The position numbers and the translations under genes were made by a program. A stretch of 19,474 nt of DNA from Anaerolineales bacterium UBA6663 (GTDB lineage: Bacteria > Chloroflexota > Anaerolineae > Anaerolineales > UBA6663), in contig DKKP01000314.1 in the NCBI GenBank assembly GCA_002455335.1, positions 1-19,474 of the forward strand, read 5' to 3'. Positions 5,941 through 12,358 of this stretch are shown piece after piece (position 1 is the first letter of the stretch; each line of letters opens with the position of its first letter). The notes below the pieces were generated by a model. It saw only the letters and a program-made list of their open reading frames with translations, was not told the origin of the DNA and did no database searches.

Positions 5941-7521
5941 TCAGACAGTACTCAAATCCAGACTGAAGAGCAATCGCAAAACAGAGACCACCGCATCCCT
6001 CAGATTGGCGATGTCTTCATTGGTCACGTCGACCGTCGCACGTTCATGAATCAGCTTGTTGCGCAGCTCCTTGTAGTGATTGAGCCGATCCAGGATCCGC
6101 TGATCGATTACCACCACCTTGAAGACCGTCGCCACCACCTGGTCGCGCCGCTCAAAGAGCTGCTTGAGATTGACGTTCGGGAACTGCGCGGCATTGTGTG
6201 TGATGTATTCCTTGAGAGCGATCTCGAAGGCGCTATCCAGCAAGATCAAGGCGATGCGGTTTCGGGTTTCGAGTTTCTGCCGCAGGATCAGATCGACCGC
6301 GGTGATGCTTTCGACTAACCCGATGGTCCAGGGCAGATCTCGGGTGCGCTCGCGATTGCGTGCGCGCACCTTCTCGGCGTAGGGTTTCTGAACCTTTGGC
6401 AGTTCTGGCAATACCAGTTTGCGACCGCCAGTCACCTGCTCAGGCGGGATCGGCGCCACGGTGCCGCCATCAAACCGGAGGACTTTCCCTTCCCAATCAT
6501 CCTTGAAACGTCTCGACAGGCTCGAAAAATGGCGGGTTAGCTGGATGATCGTTGGGCGTATACGGTGAAACGTTGCGTGATCGGTGTTCACACCTGTCTT
6601 GCTGCTGTTCCATGGCATCAAAATTGCGGGACCGTTAAGTCGGACGATCACACGGCAAAGTGAGGCATCCGGGTGTGGAACCCCAGCCTCTGACGTCACA
6701 TAGTAGCCGACCGACCGATCCTTGAGGTCACGAACCACCAAACGATCATTGCAGTAGATGTACACGCCATAGTTCGAGAGTTCGGGATCACGGTCTCGAA
6801 TTAACCCGGCGGTCACTTCCACGTTCAGCGCCGTACGCCCGTCTGGTGTGACCTGAAACTTCGCCTGTCGCGGCGGGAATTCGGGAGGAAACGCCCACGC
6901 GTCGAATGAGCGCGGTCCGAGTGCCTTCCCATTCACCGTGAGGGTGAACCGCCCGCCTTCAATAAAGGCCCCATAAGTACTCTCGAAGTGCTCGATCAAC
7001 CCAGGCACTTCATCGGCCGAAATAGTTCGACGAAGCTGGCTGAGCTCGATCCGCATCGAACCCGCCTGGATCTCATCTGTGCGATAGACGGGCAACTCCC
7101 AATCAGCAGCCTCCAGCCAGTGTTTTGTGATTTCGACCTGATGGCTATCGACTTCGGACAGGTGGCGAGTTCGAATGACGACATGCTCAGCCAGCGCGAC
7201 AACCGCGCGCTTGCTGCCGACTCCAAAGATGCCAATTGAGGCCCCATCGGGCGCGTTCTTGCTGCCTCCGGGGGCAACCAGCAACCGAAGGTCTTCACGG
7301 AGCACACCACCGGCATTGTCGGTGTAGCGAATGATCTGGCGATCGGTGTCGAGATCAAGGTCGACCGTCAGAGGCGGTCGATCGGCCGTGCCCGACCAGG
7401 TGTCGATGGCGTTGTCGATCAACTCGGCCAGCGAGGTCGCCAGGTCATAGTCGCTGATGATCGACCAGAACATCCGCTTATCGGGTGTGCCGTCAATGGT
7501 GTCGATTTCGGTCTTTGCCAT
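5941..7521 (-). CDS. GHKL (MORC/Hsp90-like) ATPase with C-terminal HEPN-like domain
   Basis: 526 residues. The N-terminal ATPase carries the Bergerat-fold motifs: N-box ELIDNAID (33-40, with E33 and N37), G1 TDNAGG (67-72) and G2 GIFGVGSK (97-104). A MutL/MORC-like transducer segment follows with NSSKTGVN (305-312), whose K308 is placed like the ATP-contacting lysine of these proteins. After a basic linker (~375-395), residues ~400-526 are helical and contain ELRNKLIHE (485-493). R487-N-K-L-I-H492 fits the RX4-6H motif of HEPN domains, which are often RNases. The family logic is an ATP-driven clamp coupled to an effector domain; the effector's activity here is inferred. The start has AGAAGG five bases upstream. 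It lies 33 bases after the Mrr-like gene and is the last gene of the operon. Housekeeping MutL or HtpG is unlikely because the C-terminus differs. Confidence 0.8.
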   Translation of the reverse strand: MAKTEIDTIDGTPDKRMFWSIISDYDLATSLAELIDNAIDTWSGTADRPPLTVDLDLDTDRQIIRYTDNAGGVLREDLRLLVAPGGSKNAPDGASIGIFGVGSKRAVVALAEHVVIRTRHLSEVDSHQVEITKHWLEAADWELPVYRTDEIQAGSMRIELSQLRRTISADEVPGLIEHFESTYGAFIEGGRFTLTVNGKALGPRSFDAWAFPPEFPPRQAKFQVTPDGRTALNVEVTAGLIRDRDPELSNYGVYIYCNDRLVVRDLKDRSVGYYVTSEAGVPHPDASLCRVIVRLNGPAILMPWNSSKTGVNTDHATFHRIRPTIIQLTRHFSSLSRRFKDDWEGKVLRFDGGTVAPIPPEQVTGGRKLVLPELPKVQKPYAEKVRARNRERTRDLPWTIGLVESITAVDLILRQKLETRNRIALILLDSAFEIALKEYITHNAAQFPNVNLKQLFERRDQVVATVFKVVVIDQRILDRLNHYKELRNKLIHERATVDVTNEDIANLRDAVVSVLRLLFSLDLSTV

Positions 7522-7554
7522 CTATACCTTCTCTAATCAGTAACTCAGAAGCAA

Positions 7555-8583
7555 CTATTCAATGTCCTCATCGGGTGAAGGCGCAGGAACATACACGCGC
7601 TGGAGCGGCAGAATGCCCTTGTAGCGCGAATCGAGCTGCTCATAGTGTTCGAGCACCAGTTCAACGAGCTCGACGGCGTCAATAAGCCGCAGATTGTTCT
7701 TGGCCTTGGCAAACGCCCGTGCGGCCGATGAGAAATCGCCGAGGGTCACGAACAGTCCGTATTCCTTCTCATGGGCTACCGTGCCATAGAGAGCCTGCAC
7801 AGCCGGAGCGCCGACACTTTCCGTCGAGCTCTTGACCTGCACCTTGATGATTGGCGGTTCAAATCCCAACTCGTCCTTGTGCGCCACAATATCAATGCCG
7901 CCATCGGGACCAGGAGGCGACACACGCGTCCTGTACCCCATCGTGTTCAGTAACTGAGCGACGAAATCGGTGAGCGGATGCCCCTTAAGTTCTTGTTCGA
8001 GGGTTTTGAGGACAAAGTCGCGTGTCACTTGTTCGATGTCTTCTGCCACCGCTTTGACGGTCTCGTCCTTCTGGACAGGCGTCTGGGCCTCGACTGTCTT
8101 GCCGGTGAGTGACGCGACGAAATCCTGTGCGTAGTTTCGGACCTGAAAGAGGCTCATGGCCGAGCCGATTTCGTAGAGAGCGCCCTGAGAAAAGGCCGTT
8201 CTCGCGACATGCTTGTGCCACTTCACAGCTCGCTGATGTGGATAACCAGCGGAAATATCAGGACGATGGGCGTACTGCCCCGTCACTTCGCCGATGTGAA
8301 CCTTGCGGTCCAGCTTGGATGGATAGACTACGAGATCCCCTAGTTTCACTTCATGCAGAAATCGAAAGGGTTGGCCCGCCCCCAGTGGAACCGCAGCCGG
8401 TTTCGTATCGGGATACGCTTCAAGAATTGCGCTCTTGAAGGCCTCGCGATTGGCCCCGATCTTCGAAAGGTCGCCCATCTTGTCCCAGCCGATGGCCACA
8501 CAGTTGTTCTCCAAGAACAGTGAATTTGCGTCGCCAGTTCGACCTGCATGAAATCCCCAGACACTGCGCTCAGATGAACTCAT
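7555..8583 (-). CDS. EVE-like/Mrr-type (type IV-like) restriction endonuclease
   Basis: 342 residues. The C-terminal ~190-310 region is an Mrr-type PD-(D/E)XK nuclease: helix LTDFVAQLLNTMGY, then PDGGIDIVA (226-234, D231 as metal ligand) and VQVKSS (248-253, Q249-V-K251). It is followed by APAVQALYGTVAHEKEYGLFVT, typical of the fold. The N-terminal ~5-130 resembles an EVE/PUA-superfamily module. It has WGFHAGRTGD (9-18), GDLVVYPSK (82-90), HIGEVTGQY (96-104) and YPHQRAVKW (114-122). Such modules flip and read modified bases in type IV enzymes, so the protein likely cuts DNA bearing foreign modifications. The ATG at 8583 has GAGG at a good distance and fits the domain start. A GTG at 8622 overlapping the previous stop (GTGA) would add 13 basic residues and cannot be excluded. 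The target specificity is unknown. Confidence 0.82.
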   Translation of the reverse strand: MSSSERSVWGFHAGRTGDANSLFLENNCVAIGWDKMGDLSKIGANREAFKSAILEAYPDTKPAAVPLGAGQPFRFLHEVKLGDLVVYPSKLDRKVHIGEVTGQYAHRPDISAGYPHQRAVKWHKHVARTAFSQGALYEIGSAMSLFQVRNYAQDFVASLTGKTVEAQTPVQKDETVKAVAEDIEQVTRDFVLKTLEQELKGHPLTDFVAQLLNTMGYRTRVSPPGPDGGIDIVAHKDELGFEPPIIKVQVKSSTESVGAPAVQALYGTVAHEKEYGLFVTLGDFSSAARAFAKAKNNLRLIDAVELVELVLEHYEQLDSRYKGILPLQRVYVPAPSPDEDIE

Positions 8584-8618
8584 ATTGACCTCACGTGTGG
8601 CGGCCTTGCGTGCAGCCT

Positions 8619-9863
8619 TCACCTCGAAGATGTGAGCACCTGGTTCTCGACCTGTTCAAGATAACTCGGATTGTCGGACCAGGTATCCGGTTCAACCACG
8701 GCAAAACCAGGGCGAGCGCCCAGCCCGATTCCGAAATAGGCAGCATCTGGCAGGTGGCTTTCCGCCCAATCGCCATCGGAAGTCGATCGCTCCAGCTGCA
8801 TTGGGTTGCGAAAAGGCTCCGCCGGAAAAGCCTTCTCAGCCATTGCCAAACGAAGCAGCTGGTCGAGGTAAATGCCCTGGTAGATCCACAACGACGCACT
8901 CTTTGTCACACTGCGCTGAAGCGGCCACTGAATGCCGACCAGAGAATCGCCAGCTCCAATAGCCTTTTTGTGTGCTATGAGGAGACGTTCCGGAAACCGC
9001 GGCGTTTCGTAGCCCAGGTCGGAACTGACTGCAGCTGCCCGGGAAGCGAAAAACGCCGCCAATCGAAAGAGACCGGCGGCAGACGCGATTCGTGCATAGT
9101 GCGACCAATAGGCGGCTTCCTGGTTATTAGGTTTCCGGCGCTCATCGCTGGTCGCCAGTGGCGGATCGATCACGGTGAGCGATCCGTTTTCGGACGGTGA
9201 TCGGCCGGCCTCCGTCACCACGGCAATCATGGCCGTCGGATCCTGGAAGGTTCTGCGGACTGATGGCGCCCCGGCCGGTGAGTCCGGATCGAGCTTCTTC
9301 TTGAAAGCATTTGCCTTTGCCGCATTTCGGTTGGCGTTCGAGCGCGACGTCACGACGCCTTTAGCCTCCAGACGCAGCCAGGCATTCGCACCGATTGGCA
9401 CCTCGTAGTCCAATTCTTTGCGGCCCTTGACTGGGATCGGCACCATTCGATCCCAAGGCACGTTGAAGGCCCCCGACATCGTCATGGTGGCCAGGGCCAC
9501 GCCATATTGATGGCTGAACCCCGAGGTGAAGTCGCCGAAAGTGTTTTGAAAGGCCAGGTTGGCGTGGCTCGAATCCAGCGCCAAATAGAGACCACCCGCG
9601 GCAAACAGCCCTGCGCCGACGCCCATGGTCTGACCCAACATCTTTTGAGCCGCAACCTGGATCAGAGCGATGAGGCTAAACGGATATCCGCCCGTCGCCG
9701 CAAAGTAGTCGCAGAAAGATCGGGCCGGATCGTAGAGTTGATCGGGAGGGAAATCATAACGGCCACGGCCTTGCATCACACGGAGGCGCCGGACGCGGGT
9801 CAGTTCACCGAGATCAAATGTCTGCGTGACGACCAGCTTGTCGCTTTGGACTTGTATCGCCAT
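8619..9863 (-). CDS. Unrecognised protein of the BREX-linked cassette, possible PD-(D/E)XK core
   Basis: 414 residues; I do not recognise the family. The first ~30 residues are strand-rich (TFDLGELTRVRRLRVM). A Gly/Ala-rich stretch at ~62-96 (PFSLIALIQVAAQK, then GVGAGLFAAGG) is only mildly hydrophobic and probably not a membrane segment. The most suggestive segment is LDYEVPIGANAWLRLEAKG (151-169). D152, then a strand with E166-A-K168 thirteen residues on, followed by a basic KANAFKKK helix (183-190), is the spacing of a PD-(D/E)XK nuclease core. The C-terminal half is helical (YWSHYARIASAAGLFRLAAFFASRAAA) with SLWIYQGIYLDQLLRLAM. It starts 28 bases after the GIY-YIG gene and ends just before the Mrr-like gene, so it is co-transcribed with nucleases. 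No clear Shine-Dalgarno precedes the ATG, so translational coupling is plausible. Function unknown. Confidence 0.7.
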   Translation of the reverse strand: MAIQVQSDKLVVTQTFDLGELTRVRRLRVMQGRGRYDFPPDQLYDPARSFCDYFAATGGYPFSLIALIQVAAQKMLGQTMGVGAGLFAAGGLYLALDSSHANLAFQNTFGDFTSGFSHQYGVALATMTMSGAFNVPWDRMVPIPVKGRKELDYEVPIGANAWLRLEAKGVVTSRSNANRNAAKANAFKKKLDPDSPAGAPSVRRTFQDPTAMIAVVTEAGRSPSENGSLTVIDPPLATSDERRKPNNQEAAYWSHYARIASAAGLFRLAAFFASRAAAVSSDLGYETPRFPERLLIAHKKAIGAGDSLVGIQWPLQRSVTKSASLWIYQGIYLDQLLRLAMAEKAFPAEPFRNPMQLERSTSDGDWAESHLPDAAYFGIGLGARPGFAVVEPDTWSDNPSYLEQVENQVLTSSR

Positions 9864-9891
9864 GTCGGATCGTCGTAGCCCGCAAAACGGC

Positions 9892-10737
9892 TTATGACTC
9901 CTGGAGTTCTTTTAGCGTCCGCCCGGAACCATCCCGCCAGTCGACACGCCCGTTGGAATTGCGGCCCAGCATGACCCCGGCGGCTGTTGAGGGCGATCCG
10001 AAGCGATAATCGAGTGTTAGCCGGTATTTGTCGCCATCCATGATGAGGGCTTCATTCTCGATCAACGACTTGCGCATGGCCTTGATGAACTCATGGGCCG
10101 ATTCAGTCTCGTCGAGCGCGGCGGTCGACCCTGCCCGCACGATGAAACCCTGTGGGGCCTCAAACCCCTGTGCCGTGATGCCACGCAATTTGAGGAACAA
10201 TTCCGGAGCATGTACGGCCGGCTTCACTTGAGCGGGCTCGAAGAAACTGACGCCAATCACAGGGAGACACAACAGCATGTCTCGCAGGTAGCTCTCAGCG
10301 TCGGCGATGTCGGCTTCCGACAGCGTAGGCGGTTGTGGCACATTGCCGTTCTCCAGCTCGCAGCGTTTGGCACCTCTCGCAATTGCCACCAGTCGGGCTT
10401 CCAAGTGCTGAATGTGCGCCTTGTTGAGCCCTTGATCCTTGCTCGAGAAGATCACGCCGTGGGTCCAGAACTCCTTTTCGGAATAATGGCGCGTCACGCG
10501 GTTTTCGGTCGTGTCTCCCTCACCGATGTACACGCGCGGCAGGCCACCGACCTCCGAATCGCCCCAAAGCACGTACACGCCCGTACGCTTGGCTTCGGGG
10601 CGCACCATCGCCTCCGAAAACAAGGTGCGCGGAAACACCAATCCCACACCCACCCAATTCGACTTTTCGACCAGCCGCAGGCCCTCAGGTTCACCCTGCG
10701 GAACGAAGATGCGCACAGAGTATCCGATACGATCCAT
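9892..10737 (-). CDS. GIY-YIG nuclease-like protein with DUF4357 domain
   Basis: 281 residues. The GIY-YIG module spans about 48-130. It has TGVYVLWGD (52-60), then LPRVYIGEGD (66-75; GVY and YIG correspond to the two namesake strands), an Arg-rich ENRVTRH (78-84, R80 near the catalytic arginine position) and HLEARLV (111-117, E113 as candidate metal-binding glutamate). Residues ~215-280 match DUF4357: an AHEFIKAMRK helix, then FGSPSTAAGVMLGRNSNG and a closing W-DGSGRTLKEL. DUF4357 is common at the C-terminus of defence-linked nucleases and methylases and may help DNA contact. The key residues are present, so DNA cleavage is likely but unproven. The ATG at 10737 has GAGG eight bases upstream. 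The gene follows the CBS/HEPN gene by 50 bases in the same operon. Confidence 0.85.
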   Translation of the reverse strand: MDRIGYSVRIFVPQGEPEGLRLVEKSNWVGVGLVFPRTLFSEAMVRPEAKRTGVYVLWGDSEVGGLPRVYIGEGDTTENRVTRHYSEKEFWTHGVIFSSKDQGLNKAHIQHLEARLVAIARGAKRCELENGNVPQPPTLSEADIADAESYLRDMLLCLPVIGVSFFEPAQVKPAVHAPELFLKLRGITAQGFEAPQGFIVRAGSTAALDETESAHEFIKAMRKSLIENEALIMDGDKYRLTLDYRFGSPSTAAGVMLGRNSNGRVDWRDGSGRTLKELQES

Positions 10738-10787
10738 GTCCAGTGCCTCGAAAAGATGCAGCTTGTTCCGAAAACTCGATCATATCG

Positions 10788-12311
10788 TCAGCTGATCTGC
10801 AGCTCACGAATGCGCATGCGAAACACGTCGGTTAGGCGCGCCATCGCGTCGACGCCCCAGGCACGTAGTTGGGCGTGCTGGTCGGACGAGTCTTTGATAT
10901 TGCCCTGGTTGGCAGCGAAGATGCGGCACGCTCGTTTGGCCGGCAGCTTGTCCCACTCCAGCCGGCCTCCGAACTCAGCCTCGATCTGTTCGCGCTGGGC
11001 AAGCAACTCTTCAAATACCCGCTCGTTCTGCTCTTTGCTGCCCGTATCGATGTAGAGCTCCACGCGGAACTGGTTGCCCTTGCCAAACGCCCACGCGAAG
11101 GCAAACCCAGTGCGGCCACTGCTGAAGTCCCACCAGTTCTGGGGTGAGGTGCGCGTCGACCGCGTCAGGCCGGGCCGCACCTGCTTGAAGCGTTCGATCA
11201 CGTCCGCAAAGAAGACCTGGTAGAGAGCCCCAGTGTCCCGGCGGAACAGGACAGCGCCCACGTTTTGATCGACGTCGTCGACACGCCAACCGGCGCGTGC
11301 CCAGGCCGCCGCCTGAGGATGTGTATCCGGGTCGTTCGCCCACCAGGCGCGATGATTCCGCGCCGACGGCGGCAGCGGTTCGTGGAGCAGCTTTTCGATG
11401 TCGTCAAAGGTCAATCGCAAGACGGGCGAGACATCCGAGCTGTCGCGCAGAAAGCGTTCGAGGGGCTCATACTTGCCATGCTCGCCGGCCGAATAGGTTT
11501 GCGGCGCCTCGCGAATCATCGGATGCACCGGCGTCGGCATCGACTCGTAGGGCCGGGCCAGTTTGGGTCGAGTCGACAACCAACGCCGCGCCTCAGAGAG
11601 CGCATCGCGCTGCACGGGGTCGAGATCGCCCCGAAAGTGCGCGAGTTGATTGCGTATGTCGCGGACCTGGGTCAGATACTCCTCAAAACTGCGCTTTGGA
11701 TCGAGCTTGCCTTCCAGTTTGCCCCAGACTTCCTTGTGCGTCAGGAGCCTGATCTGATCGCCCAGCGACAGTTTGTCGTATTCGCGAGCCGGTTTGGTGG
11801 TGTCTTGCCTGTCAGGGCCGAAGACTCGCATCATGGCTGCCTCGCGCTTCTTCTCATCATCGAAGAGCACGTCCGTGTACTGGCGCAGCGTGACCTCGAT
11901 ATCCTGCACCCACATCAAGCCTTCCGAGAGCTCGCGAAAGAACAACGTCGCATCAGAAAGGGTAAAGATTCGATAGGGCTTGTCGTTCTTGACCACCACG
12001 ATCGCAGGCACATCGCGGAACTGGTCGAGCGCGTCGAAGACCTCGGCCTCGGGATCCATCCGGCGCGCCGTATCCATGCAGTGATCGACCGTCAGGTCGA
12101 GCAGCGACACCGCGGCTTTCTGGTGGTAGTACGAGCGGATGATGGTCTTTTCAGAGACGATGCCCTTCAGCCGACCCTGGCGGTCGACGACCGGCAGCTG
12201 GCTGTAGTCGTGCTTGAGCATGAGGTCAAGCGCCGACGCGAGCCGCTGGTCCACCTGGACGCACAACGGCTCTTCACGATCTTTGAGCAGGCTCTCGAGA
12301 GGAAACAGCAT
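10788..12311 (-). CDS. CBS-CBS-HEPN-DUF7662-DUF4268 fusion protein
   Basis: 507 residues with at least four modules. Residues ~10-65 and ~72-128 are a tandem CBS pair (DYSQLPVVDRQGRLKGIVS, then VPAIVVVKNDKPYRIFTLSD), which in other proteins binds adenine nucleotides or related ligands. Residues ~132-250 are helical with VRDIRNQLAHF; R220-N-Q-L-A-H225 is an RX4H HEPN motif, like Swt1-type HEPN domains. Residues ~279-358 (KYEPLERFLRD, FDDIEKLL, SARNHRAWWAND, AGWRVDDVD) match a small domain recently named DUF7662. Residues ~364-502 (WWDFSSGRTGFAFAW, FRVELYID, AEFGGRLEWDKLP, DAMARLTDVFR) match DUF4268, a predicted nuclease-like domain. The start at 12311 is set by AGAAGGAG seven bases upstream; a TTG at 12335 is rejected. 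It sits 47 bases after brxL. Ligand-gated RNA or DNA cleavage is a reasonable inference only. Confidence 0.82.
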   Translation of the reverse strand: MLFPLESLLKDREEPLCVQVDQRLASALDLMLKHDYSQLPVVDRQGRLKGIVSEKTIIRSYYHQKAAVSLLDLTVDHCMDTARRMDPEAEVFDALDQFRDVPAIVVVKNDKPYRIFTLSDATLFFRELSEGLMWVQDIEVTLRQYTDVLFDDEKKREAAMMRVFGPDRQDTTKPAREYDKLSLGDQIRLLTHKEVWGKLEGKLDPKRSFEEYLTQVRDIRNQLAHFRGDLDPVQRDALSEARRWLSTRPKLARPYESMPTPVHPMIREAPQTYSAGEHGKYEPLERFLRDSSDVSPVLRLTFDDIEKLLHEPLPPSARNHRAWWANDPDTHPQAAAWARAGWRVDDVDQNVGAVLFRRDTGALYQVFFADVIERFKQVRPGLTRSTRTSPQNWWDFSSGRTGFAFAWAFGKGNQFRVELYIDTGSKEQNERVFEELLAQREQIEAEFGGRLEWDKLPAKRACRIFAANQGNIKDSSDQHAQLRAWGVDAMARLTDVFRMRIRELQIS

Positions 12312-12318
12312 CCCGCCA

Positions 12319-12326
12319 CTCCTTCT
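12319..12326 (-). promoter_or_regulatory. Ribosome binding site fixing the CBS/HEPN gene start
   Basis: AGAAGGAG on the minus strand lies seven bases before the ATG at 12311. It is the strongest Shine-Dalgarno in the right-hand operon and shows that the gene after brxL is translated from its own strong site. Confidence 0.75.
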
Positions 12327-12358
12327 GATCGCCAATGCTGAAGCTCAGGCGCCGAAGC

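Noticed and set aside
11265..12341. A 358-codon plus-strand open frame opposite the CBS/HEPN gene
   Set aside because: The minus strand has CBS, HEPN and DUF4268 features with a strong ribosome site. The plus frame is Arg/His/Leu-rich and featureless.
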